Source: Arthrobacter nitrophenolicus (lineage in GTDB: Bacteria; Actinomycetota; Actinomycetes; Actinomycetales; Micrococcaceae). From it: a DNA stretch of 64,000 nucleotides. Under the pieces are notes generated by a model. That model had not been told where the DNA came from. It worked only from the letters and a program-made list of their open reading frames with translations, and ran no database searches. The DNA is taken from positions 1-64,000 of the forward strand of contig NZ_AOFD01000018.1 in the NCBI RefSeq assembly GCF_000332815.1. Reading direction: 5' to 3'. The position numbers and the translations under genes were made by a program. Below, in pieces: positions 26,396 through 34,380 of the stretch (the first letter of the stretch is position 1; every line of letters begins with the position of its first letter).

Positions 26396-27625
26396 GTGCT
26401 GAAGATCGGGTTGACCGGCGGAATCGCCTCAGGGAAATCAATGGTGGCCGCGCGGCTGGAGGAGCTGGGCGCCGTCCTGGTGGACGCGGACGCGCTGGCC
26501 CGTGAAGTCGTGGAGCCCGGTACCGAGGGGCTGGCCAGGATCGTGGCCGAGTTCGGCGCGGAGATGCTCGACGACGGCGGACGGCTGGACCGTGCCCGTC
26601 TCGGCGCGCTGGTCTTCGGGCAGCCGGAACGGCTTGCGGCCCTCAACGGGATTGTCCACCCGCTTGTCCGGTCCCGCGCCGCGGCCATCGTGGCCGCCGC
26701 CGCGGACGACGCCGTGGTGGTGCAGGACATCCCCTTGCTGGTGGAGACCGGCCAGGGGGGCGACTTCCATCTGGTCGTGGTGGTGGACGCCCCGGAGGAC
26801 GTGCGCGTGCAGCGGATGCTCGAGCACCGGGGGATGACCGCGGAGGCCGCCCGCTCCCGCATCCAGGCCCAGGCGTCCCGGGATGACAGGCTGGCCGCCG
26901 CGGACGTGGTCCTGGACAATTCGGGCAGCGTCGCGGAACTGCTGGAGCAGGTGGACCGGCTCTGGAAAGGACGCCTGCAGCCCTTTGCGCTGAACATCGC
27001 ACAAGGGGTCCGCGCCGCCCGGCAAGGCGGACCCGTCCTGCTCCCGTCCCGCCCGGAATGGCCGCAGGAGGCACGGCGCATCGTGGCCCGGATCCATGCC
27101 GCCCTTGCCCGCCAGGAGGAGGTGGACGTCAACGGCCTCAGCCTGGAGCACATCGGTTCGACGTCAGTGCCGGGCCTCGACGCCAAGGACGTCATCGACC
27201 TCCAGCTCGCCGTCCCTGACCTTGCCGCAGCAGACACCCTGGCCCCGATCCTGTCCGCCGCCGGGTTCCCCTTCGTTCCGGGCAGTTCCGCAGATGCCCC
27301 CAAGCCGGGCCATCCGCGGCCGGAGGACTGGTACAAGCGGTTCCATGCCAGCGCCGACCCCGGCCGCGACGTCAACCTGCATGTGCGGCCTGCGGGGTCG
27401 CCCGGATGGCGGTTCGCCCTGTGCTTCCGGGACTGGCTGCGCGCCGATCCGGACGCCGCCGCCGGTTACCTGGCACTCAAGCGGCGGCTGGCCGAAGAGC
27501 ATGCAGGCGACCCAACCACCGAAGGCTACGCGGAGGCCAAGGAGGAGTGGTTCCGGAATGCCGAAGAACCCATGGAACGGTGGGCCGAAAGCGCAGGGTG
27601 GCAGCCGCCGTCGTACGCGTCCTGA
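26396..27625 (+). CDS. coaE: Dephospho-CoA kinase fused to a GrpB domain
   Basis: A 409-residue two-domain protein as in Mycobacterium. The N-terminal part (about 1-200) is CoaE, which phosphorylates dephospho-CoA in the last step of CoA synthesis. The P-loop is GLTGGIASGKS, then VLVDADALAREVVEPG, VQDIPLLVETG and RIQAQASRDDRLAAADVVLDN. The C-terminal part (about 215-409) is a GrpB/UPF0157 domain with HIGSTSVPGLDAKDVIDLQL and DVNLHVRPAGSPGWRFALCFRDWLR, a nucleotidyltransferase-like fold of unknown activity. The GTG at 26396 directly precedes LKIGLTGG, and TAGGGT ends 7 bases upstream. Confidence 0.93.
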   Translation: MLKIGLTGGIASGKSMVAARLEELGAVLVDADALAREVVEPGTEGLARIVAEFGAEMLDDGGRLDRARLGALVFGQPERLAALNGIVHPLVRSRAAAIVAAAADDAVVVQDIPLLVETGQGGDFHLVVVVDAPEDVRVQRMLEHRGMTAEAARSRIQAQASRDDRLAAADVVLDNSGSVAELLEQVDRLWKGRLQPFALNIAQGVRAARQGGPVLLPSRPEWPQEARRIVARIHAALARQEEVDVNGLSLEHIGSTSVPGLDAKDVIDLQLAVPDLAAADTLAPILSAAGFPFVPGSSADAPKPGHPRPEDWYKRFHASADPGRDVNLHVRPAGSPGWRFALCFRDWLRADPDAAAGYLALKRRLAEEHAGDPTTEGYAEAKEEWFRNAEEPMERWAESAGWQPPSYAS

Positions 27626-27703
27626 AACCTGCGCCACCCGCTGCCCTGTTCGCCCGTAACGGACTCGGCCCGTTCTGTCGGTGCCCGGTTGTAGATTAGA
27701 TCC

Positions 27704-29803
27704 ATGAGCCTTGCGCAGGATATTAACCGTGTTGTAGCGCCGTTTGAGGTCATCAGCGAGTTCAAGCCTGCGGGTGACCAGCCGGCCGCCATCGCGGAGC
27801 TGACGGAGCGCATCAACAACGGCGAGAAGGACGTGGTGCTGCTCGGCGCCACCGGCACCGGCAAGAGCGCCACCACCGCTTGGCTCATCGAGCAGGTCCA
27901 GCGCCCCACCCTGGTGATGGTCCAGAACAAGACCCTCGCCGCGCAGCTGGCCAACGAGTTCCGGGAGCTGCTGCCCAACAATGCGGTGGAGTACTTCGTC
28001 TCCTACTACGACTACTACCAGCCTGAGGCGTACGTTCCCCAGACGGACACCTTCATCGAGAAGGACTCGTCCATCAATGAGGAAGTGGAGCGCCTCCGGC
28101 ACTCCGCCACCAATGCGCTGCTGACCCGCCGGGACGTTGTGGTGGTGGCCACGGTCTCCTGCATCTACGGCCTGGGCACGCCGGAAGAGTACATCGCCGG
28201 CATGGTCACGCTCCGCAAGGGACAGGAGATGAACCGGGATGTGCTGCTGCGCAAGTTCGTCTCCATGCAGTATGCGCGCAATGACATGGACTTCCACCGC
28301 GGCACGTTCCGGGTGCGCGGCGACACGGTCGAAATCATCCCGATGTACGAGGAACTCGCGCTCCGGATCGAGTTCTTCGGGGACGAAGTGGAGAACATCT
28401 ACACCCTGCACCCCGTCACCGGCGAAGTCATCCGCGAGGAAACGGAAATGTACGTCTTTCCGGCGTCGCACTATGTGGCCGGCCCGGAACGCATGAGCCG
28501 CGCCATCAAGTCCATCGAGGACGAGCTGGCCGAACGGCTGGCCGTCCTGGAGGGGCAGAACAAGCTGGTGGAAGCGCAGCGCCTGCGGATGCGCACAGCC
28601 TACGACCTCGAAATGATGCAGCAGATGGGCTTCTGCAACGGCATCGAGAACTACTCCCGCCACATCGACGGCCGCGCCGGAGGATCCGCCCCGCACTGCC
28701 TCCTGGACTACTTCCCGGACGACTTCCTGCTGGTGGTGGACGAATCCCACGTGACCATCCCGCAGATCGGTGCTATGTACGAAGGCGACATGTCCCGCAA
28801 GCGGACCCTGGTGGACCACGGATTCCGGTTGCCTTCCGCCATGGACAACCGGCCGCTGAAATGGGACGAGTTCCTGGAGCGGATCGGCCAGACCGTCTAC
28901 CTGTCCGCCACGCCCGGTAAATACGAGCTCGGCAAGGCGGACGGCTTCGTCCAGCAGATCATCCGGCCCACCGGCTTGGTGGATCCGGAGGTCATCGTCA
29001 AGCCCACCAAGGGCCAGATCGACGACCTCCTGGGCGAGATCAGGACACGCGTGGAGAAGGACGAGCGCGTCCTGGTCACCACGCTGACCAAGCGCATGGC
29101 GGAAGACCTCACGGATTACCTCCTGAGCCACGGTGTGAAGGTGGAGTACCTGCACTCCGACGTCGATACGCTCCGGCGCGTCGAGCTGCTGCGCGAGCTC
29201 CGGCTGGGCAGCTTCGATGTCCTGGTGGGCATCAACCTGCTCCGGGAAGGCCTGGACCTTCCGGAGGTGTCCCTGGTGAGCATCCTGGACGCGGACAAGG
29301 AAGGCTTCCTGCGGTCCTCCACGTCCCTGATCCAGACCATCGGCCGCGCAGCGCGTAACGTGTCCGGCCAGGTCCACATGTACGCGGACCGGATTACCGA
29401 TTCCATGGCCAGCGCCATCGATGAAACCAACCGGCGCCGCGCCATCCAGGTGGCCTACAACACCGAGCACGGCGTGGACCCCCAGCCGCTGCGGAAGAAG
29501 ATCGCGGACATCACCGACCAACTGGCCCGGGAAGACGCCGACACCCAGGAACTCCTGAACAATAACAGGCTGGCCAAGGGTGCCAAGCGCAGCAAGTCCG
29601 GAGCCAAGGCATCAGCGCAGGTCCGCGCCGACGGACTGGCTGCTGCGCCTGCTGAGGACCTGGTGGGGCTCATCGAGCAGCTCACCGAGCAGATGCACGG
29701 GGCCGCTGCGGAACTGCAGTTCGAGGTGGCCGCCCGGATCCGCGACGAGGTCAGCGAACTGAAGAAGGAACTGCGCCAGATGCAGGCGGCGGGGCACGCC
29801 TGA
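27704..29803 (+). CDS. uvrB: Excinuclease ABC subunit B
   Basis: A 699-residue UvrB, the damage-verifying helicase of nucleotide-excision repair. Walker A is [11 protein letters not shown] at 48-57. The beta-hairpin region is [17 protein letters not shown]. Further on are [13 protein letters not shown] (DESH, motif II), [29 protein letters not shown] (motif V) and QTIGRAARN (motif VI). The UvrC-binding UVR motif closes the protein ([28 protein letters not shown]; central [15 protein letters not shown]). TAGATT ends six bases before the ATG, suggesting a leaderless mRNA. Length and motifs are complete. Confidence 0.97.
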   Translation: MSLAQDINRVVAPFEVISEFKPAGDQPAAIAELTERINNGEKDVVLLGATGTGKSATTAWLIEQVQRPTLVMVQNKTLAAQLANEFRELLPNNAVEYFVSYYDYYQPEAYVPQTDTFIEKDSSINEEVERLRHSATNALLTRRDVVVVATVSCIYGLGTPEEYIAGMVTLRKGQEMNRDVLLRKFVSMQYARNDMDFHRGTFRVRGDTVEIIPMYEELALRIEFFGDEVENIYTLHPVTGEVIREETEMYVFPASHYVAGPERMSRAIKSIEDELAERLAVLEGQNKLVEAQRLRMRTAYDLEMMQQMGFCNGIENYSRHIDGRAGGSAPHCLLDYFPDDFLLVVDESHVTIPQIGAMYEGDMSRKRTLVDHGFRLPSAMDNRPLKWDEFLERIGQTVYLSATPGKYELGKADGFVQQIIRPTGLVDPEVIVKPTKGQIDDLLGEIRTRVEKDERVLVTTLTKRMAEDLTDYLLSHGVKVEYLHSDVDTLRRVELLRELRLGSFDVLVGINLLREGLDLPEVSLVSILDADKEGFLRSSTSLIQTIGRAARNVSGQVHMYADRITDSMASAIDETNRRRAIQVAYNTEHGVDPQPLRKKIADITDQLAREDADTQELLNNNRLAKGAKRSKSGAKASAQVRADGLAAAPAEDLVGLIEQLTEQMHGAAAELQFEVAARIRDEVSELKKELRQMQAAGHA

Positions 29804-29830
29804 CCCGTCGCCCGGGCGACACCCAACGTA

Positions 29831-29856
29831 AGCCGGGAGCGGCAACGCTCCCGGCT
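29831..29856 (+). terminator. uvrB terminator hairpin
   Basis: A perfect 10-bp stem, AGCCGGGAGC with GCTCCCGGCT, around GGCAAC, 27 bases after the uvrB stop. It separates uvrB from the terC riboswitch. Confidence 0.75.
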
Positions 29857-29875
29857 CATGTACAGTTAAGGTCAC

Positions 29876-29994
29876 GTAGGGGAGTATCCCGAGCGCTACG
29901 ATCGTCAACACGCAGGGCATGGTTGCCCCGCCGGGCGTAGCGGGCCGCCGCATCAGCACCAAGTGCACTGGCAGGCCGGAGAGACTTACACTGC
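29876..29994 (+). ncRNA. yybP-ykoY manganese riboswitch
   Basis: The 5' element GTAGGGGAGTATCCCGAGCG and the 3' element GGCCGGAGAGACTTACACTGC (read as GGCCGGAGAGACTTAC) match the conserved ends of the Mn2+-sensing yybP-ykoY RNA as it occurs before actinobacterial TerC genes. The internal GATCGTCA-type and CCGGGCGTAGCGGGCC arms fit the long P2/P3 hairpins. It ends about 28 bases before the terC GTG. Assignment is by eye; a covariance-model search would settle the boundaries. Confidence 0.75.
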
Positions 29995-30022
29995 ATCTCT
30001 GTACCCTGCGAAAGGCTACCCT

Positions 30023-31051
30023 GTGCTCGAATTGCCCGTGTGGTTCGAGGTCGGCTCCTTTGTCGTCCTCGGCCTGATCCTCCTCATCGACCTCCTGCTG
30101 GTGGTCCGCCGTCCCCACGAGCCCTCCATGAAGGAAGCCGGATTGTGGGTGGCCTTCTACGTCACCCTCGCCCTGGTCTTCGCCGGGGCCATGTTCGCCT
30201 TCACCGGCCCTGAATACGGCGGCCAGTTCGTTGCCGGCTGGGTGACGGAGTACAGCCTCAGCATCGACAACCTGTTCGTGTTCATCATCATCATGGCCAG
30301 GTTCTCGGTGCCCCGGAAGTACCAGCAGGAAGTGCTGATGGTGGGCATCATCATCGCGCTCATCCTGCGTGGCATCTTCATCCTGCTCGGCGCCATCGTC
30401 ATCGAGCAGTTCAGCTGGGTGTTCTACATCTTCGGCGCGTTCCTGCTGTGGACCGCATGGAAGCAGGCCCAGGACGAGGGCGAAGACGAGGAAGACCGGG
30501 AAAACCCGCTCATTGCCAAGATCCGCAAGGTCATCCCGATGTCGGAGAAGTTCGACGGCGGCAAGCTCCGCACCACGGTGAACGGCAAGAAGGTCTTCAC
30601 CCCCATGCTGATCGTGTTCATCACCATCGGCCTCACGGACCTGCTGTTCGCGGTGGACTCCATCCCGGCCATCTTCGGCCTGACGCAGAGCCCGTTCATC
30701 GTGTTCACCGCCAACCTGTTCGCCCTCATGGGCCTTCGCCAGCTGTACTTCCTGCTGGGCGGCCTGATGAACCGCCTGATCTACCTGAAGCACGCGCTGT
30801 CCTTCATCCTGGCGTTCATCGGCGTCAAGCTCGTGCTGCACGCCATGCACGTCAACGAGCTGCCGTTCATCAACGGCGGCCAGCACATCGAATGGGCTCC
30901 CGAGATCCCCACGTTCGTGTCCCTGGCCGTCATTGTCGGCACCATCATCATCGCGGTGATCGCCAGCCTGGTCAGCTCCAAGGCCAAGGTGGCGCACCTG
31001 GATCCGCGCCTGGAAGAAGACGCCCGCAAGAGCCACAGCGACGTCGACTAA
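30023..31051 (+). CDS. TerC family integral membrane protein (probable Mn2+ exporter)
   Basis: A 342-residue membrane protein with about eight to nine helices. The TerC/Alx family motif TEYSLSIDNLFVFIIIMARFSVP carries the conserved SxDN acid pair. The second repeat has GLTDLLFAVDSIPAIFGLTQSPFIVFTANLFALMGLRQLYF, with the matching AVDS. An acidic loop (DEGEDEEDRENP) separates the halves. TerC-family members under yybP-ykoY control export Mn2+ or supply it to exported proteins. The GTG at 30023 (VLELPVWFEVG) follows AAAGG and is preferred over upstream codons that lie inside the riboswitch. Confidence 0.92.
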   Translation: MLELPVWFEVGSFVVLGLILLIDLLLVVRRPHEPSMKEAGLWVAFYVTLALVFAGAMFAFTGPEYGGQFVAGWVTEYSLSIDNLFVFIIIMARFSVPRKYQQEVLMVGIIIALILRGIFILLGAIVIEQFSWVFYIFGAFLLWTAWKQAQDEGEDEEDRENPLIAKIRKVIPMSEKFDGGKLRTTVNGKKVFTPMLIVFITIGLTDLLFAVDSIPAIFGLTQSPFIVFTANLFALMGLRQLYFLLGGLMNRLIYLKHALSFILAFIGVKLVLHAMHVNELPFINGGQHIEWAPEIPTFVSLAVIVGTIIIAVIASLVSSKAKVAHLDPRLEEDARKSHSDVD

Positions 31052-31070
31052 CGTCTCCCAGCCCAATATC

Positions 31071-31114
31071 AGCAGCAGTCCCGGCCACGCGAGCGGCCGG
31101 GACTGCTGCTCTTT
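31071..31114 (+). terminator. terC rho-independent terminator
   Basis: AGCAGCAGTCCCGGCC pairs perfectly with GGCCGGGACTGCTGCT (16 bp), followed by CTTT. One of the strongest terminators in the window. Confidence 0.85.
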
Positions 31115-31158
31115 AATTACCCCTTTGGGAGGCCGCCGCCGGGGACTATGCTCTGTCC

Positions 31159-32523
31159 ATGGCCCCCACGGTGATGACCGACGACGATGTGCGGCGGGTG
31201 CAGCGGCGCACCGTCGCCCTGCTGGCCGCCGCCCAGGTCTTTGGCGGAATCGGCACGGGGGCAACAGTGTCCATTGGTTCGATCCTCGCCGTTGAACTGT
31301 CCGGCTCCAGCGCGTGGGCGGGCGCCGTGGCGACGGTCATGACCCTCGGGGCGGCACTGGCCGCCCTGCCGCTCGCCTCGCTGGCGGACCGCAGGGGCCG
31401 GCGGATGGGCCAGCTGGCCGGCCTCTCCGCCGCCCTGGCTGGCACGGTGCTGATGGTCCTGGCCGTGGTCACCGGGATCTTTGTCCTGCTCGTGCTGGGC
31501 GCCGCGGGCATTGGAGTGGGGACCGCCGCGAACCTGCAGGCCAGGTTCGCCGCCGTGGACCTCGCAGATGCCGAACATCGGGGCAGGGCCCTGTCCACCG
31601 TCGTCTGGGCAGTGACCGTAGGGGCCGTTGCCGGGCCTAACCTCATCCAGCCCGGCACCGTTGTGGGCCAGGCCGTGGGCCTGCCGCCCATCGCCGGGCC
31701 GTTCGTGATTTCCGGGGCCGGCCTCCTGATCGCCTGCGCACTGGTGCTTGCCGGGCTCCGGCCGGACCCGCTCCTGCTTGCCCGTGACCTCGCCTCCGCC
31801 GCTGCGGCGGCACCGGGACCCGGGACGACCCGGCAGCCGGGGCAGCAGCCTGCGCACCCTGGCACCTCGAGGCCGCCGGGATCGCTCAAGCGCGGACTGC
31901 AGGCAATCCGCGGCTCCCGCATGGCCCTCCTGGCTGTCGCCGCCGTCGTCGGGGCCCACGCCGTCATGGTGGGCGTTATGTCCATGACTCCGCTGCACCT
32001 GCAGCACCTCGTGGAAGGACCCGCGGCATCCCACGCCGGCCATACGGCGTCCGGCGATGTGCTGGTCATCATCGGCTTCACTATTTCCCTGCACATCGCC
32101 GGCATGTTCGCACTGTCTCCGGTCATGGGCTGGCTGACGGACAAGGCGGGCCGGACCGAGACCGTGATGATCGGCTGCATGCTGCTGATCACCGCTGTCC
32201 TTGTGGCGGGATTTGGACAGGGATCCACGGCCGCCGTCGCCGTCGGCCTGGTGCTGCTGGGCATGGGCTGGTCCGCCGCGACCGTCTCCGGGTCCACCCT
32301 GCTGGCCGAGAGCGTCGGACAGGAATCCCGTGTGGTGGTGCAGGGCGTCTCGGACATGCTGATGGGCGCGGCGGGGGCAGTAGGGGGCGCGGTCTCCGGC
32401 CTGGTGCTCGGCTGGACCGGCTACCTGGGGCTGAACATGCTGGGCGGAGTGGTGGGCGCCCTCGTCCTGGCCGCAGCCTTCGTGACCCGCTTGGCGGGGC
32501 GCCGGGCGTCAGCGGCGGCCTGA
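31159..32523 (+). CDS. MFS transporter
   Basis: A 454-residue major facilitator protein with about 12 membrane helices. The loop-2 signature appears as LPLASLADRRGRRMGQLAG (GxLADRxGRR-like) and the loop-8 counterpart as SPVMGWLTDKAGRTETVMIG. The central loop (GPGTTRQPGQQPAHPGTSRP) is Pro-rich and cytoplasmic. AVTVGAVAGPNLIQPG resembles the motif C helix of drug/H+ antiporters, so export is likely, substrate unknown. TATGCT ends six bases before the ATG, a leaderless layout. Its 3' end overlaps the convergent hydrolase by 15 bases. Confidence 0.85.
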   Translation: MAPTVMTDDDVRRVQRRTVALLAAAQVFGGIGTGATVSIGSILAVELSGSSAWAGAVATVMTLGAALAALPLASLADRRGRRMGQLAGLSAALAGTVLMVLAVVTGIFVLLVLGAAGIGVGTAANLQARFAAVDLADAEHRGRALSTVVWAVTVGAVAGPNLIQPGTVVGQAVGLPPIAGPFVISGAGLLIACALVLAGLRPDPLLLARDLASAAAAAPGPGTTRQPGQQPAHPGTSRPPGSLKRGLQAIRGSRMALLAVAAVVGAHAVMVGVMSMTPLHLQHLVEGPAASHAGHTASGDVLVIIGFTISLHIAGMFALSPVMGWLTDKAGRTETVMIGCMLLITAVLVAGFGQGSTAAVAVGLVLLGMGWSAATVSGSTLLAESVGQESRVVVQGVSDMLMGAAGAVGGAVSGLVLGWTGYLGLNMLGGVVGALVLAAAFVTRLAGRRASAAA

Positions 32524-33821
32524 CCTCGCCATTCCCAGCAGGCGGCTGAAAATCCCTTCACCGTCATCGGCAATGCCGTCGTGGTGGAAATCGCCGGTTT
32601 CCCAGACCTCGAGCCCGCGGACCGCGGCGGCCGTTTCCAGGGACAGCTTCCGGTCCACGTAGATGTCCTCGGAATAGACGGCCGCCGCCACCGGCACCCG
32701 GTTGGCGGCAAGCTGCCGGACATCGTAGAGCGGGCGCCAGTCCTGTTTCGCGGCGAGCAGCCCGGCCACCTCGCGGAGGGGCTGGAGGGCAGGATCCTGC
32801 TCGAAGTACCAGGGGTAGACCATCTCGCCGGTGAGCAGCAGCGGGTCCGCGTGGGGGCGGAATTCCGGGTACTCCGCCAGGACGCGCCATGCCGACCAGT
32901 CGGTTGCCTGGCCCTGCGCGTAGATGGATTCATGCATCAGGGCATAGAGCGGGTTGGACCGGCGCGAGACGATGCCCTGCATCTGGTCAAGGAACGGGTC
33001 GGAGAGCCTCGGCCCCGCGGCGGTTTCGGTGAAGGCGTCCTCCAGCAGGTAGTGCAGGCTGTCCACCCTGGTGTTGCCGCCCAGGAACGCGCCCAGCATC
33101 TGGAGACGCTCCACGGTGAGGGGGCCGCCGTCGGGCAGGAACTCCGGCGTGGTCCGCAGGTGGCCTGCGATCCGCTCCAGCATGGTGCGGTCTTCCGGGT
33201 ACCAGCTGAAGTACTCGGCGTTGCGCGCCGCCACCCGCTGGAAGGTGGCCCGGTAGACGTCGTCGGCGGGGCCGGTCAGGGGCGCCAGTCCGCCGGTGAT
33301 GAGGACCTCCTTCAGTCCGCCGGGGGCAAAGGACAGGTAGGTCAGCGCACAGAAACCGCCGTAACTCTGGCCGAACACTGTCCAGGGTCCCGAACCGAGT
33401 GCCTTCCTGATCAGTTCAGCGTCGGCAACGATGGCATCCGCCGGAAGTGCTCCAGGTAGGCAGCCTGCTCCGCCGCCGTGCCGCGCAGCGGCAGGGTGTT
33501 GCGGTCCACGGGGGCGGAGAGCCCGGTGCCGCGCTGGTCCAGCATCAGGATCCGGAACTCCTTCGCGGCAGCCTTGCCCCAACCGCCGAGGGAGCCGAAC
33601 CTGTTGCCGCGGCCGCCCGGGCCGCCCTGCAGGAACAGCAGCCAGGGCAGGTTCTGCGCCGAATCCGCGCTGTGGGATGCCGAGACATACTCCCGGGCGA
33701 AGACCGTGATGGCCTCGCCGTCCGGTGCGGAGTGGTCAAGCGGCACGGTGAAGTAGTGCTCCACCGTGCGCATGCCCCGGAATTCGTGCCGGGCACGGAC
33801 TTCGTGGCCTGCTTCAGCCAT
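32509..33821 (-). CDS. Alpha/beta hydrolase, proline iminopeptidase-like (S33), frameshifted
   Basis: A protein of about 437 residues of peptidase family S33. The N-terminal frame gives HYFTVPLDHSAPDGEAITVFAREY and LPWLLFLQGGPGGRGNRFG (oxyanion HGG-like QGGPGG), then RILMLDQRGTGLSAPVD. After AAYLEHFR the frame breaks near 33440. The rest, ADAIVADAELIRKALGSGPWTVFGQSYGGFCALTYLSF, is one frame over and holds the nucleophile GQSYGG; a missing G in CGGGCG would join them. The acid and His are in the C-terminal SEDIYVD and ETGDFHHDGI. It probably removes N-terminal residues from peptides. Its ATG at 33821 overlaps the end of the upstream GNAT gene by 8 bases. Confidence 0.85.
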
Positions 33822-34329
33822 GGGCCGCTGCAGGGACGGCGGTGGCGGATGGGGCGCCGCCGAACTTTTCGAGGGCGTCACCGGTGAGCCTGAATGTGGA
33901 CCACCCGTCCATCGGGCGGGCCCCCAGGCGGCGGTAGAAGTTGATGGACGGCTCGTTCCAGTCCAGGACGCTCCACTCCACCCGGGCGTAGCCGTTCTCC
34001 ACCGCTATGGCGGCAAGGTGCTGCAGGAGGGCCTTGCCGTGGCCCTCGCCGCGCGCCTCCGGGCTCACGTACAGGTCTTCCAGGTAGATGCCGTGCACGC
34101 CTTCCCAGGTGGAGTAGTTGAGGAACCAGAGCGCGAAGCCCCGGACGTCTCCGGCCTCGTTCTCGGCCATGGCGGCAAAGACGCGCGGGTTCTCACCGAA
34201 GAGGACCTGCCGCAGCATCTCCGGAGTGTTGCGGACGGCGTCCGGTTCCTTCTCGTAGTGGGCCAGTTCGTGGATCATGCGAAGGATCGCGGGCACGTCG
34301 TGTTCGGTTGCGGGGCGGATAACACTCAT
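33814..34329 (-). CDS. GNAT N-acetyltransferase, diamine (SSAT)-like
   Basis: A 171-residue GNAT. The opening VIRPATEHDVPAILRMIHELAHYEKEPDAV is typical of the spermidine/spermine or thialysine acetyltransferase clade. GIYLEDLYVSPEARGEGHGKALLQHLAAIAVENGYARVEWSVLDWNEPSINFYRRLGA contains the acetyl-CoA loop RGEGHG and the Tyr general acid. The acceptor may be a polyamine or thialysine, not proven. TAAGCT ends six bases before the ATG. It is translationally coupled to the following hydrolase. Confidence 0.88.
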   Translation of the reverse strand: MSVIRPATEHDVPAILRMIHELAHYEKEPDAVRNTPEMLRQVLFGENPRVFAAMAENEAGDVRGFALWFLNYSTWEGVHGIYLEDLYVSPEARGEGHGKALLQHLAAIAVENGYARVEWSVLDWNEPSINFYRRLGARPMDGWSTFRLTGDALEKFGGAPSATAVPAAAHG

Positions 34330-34380
34330 TGTTCGAGCTTACCGCCGGGCCCGTTCTGCCTGCTGTAGGCAATGCCTGCG

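Noticed and set aside
27164..29521. A 785-codon open frame opposite uvrB
   Set aside because: Antisense shadow of a complete uvrB with all helicase motifs; His/Gln/Val-rich translation without any motif.
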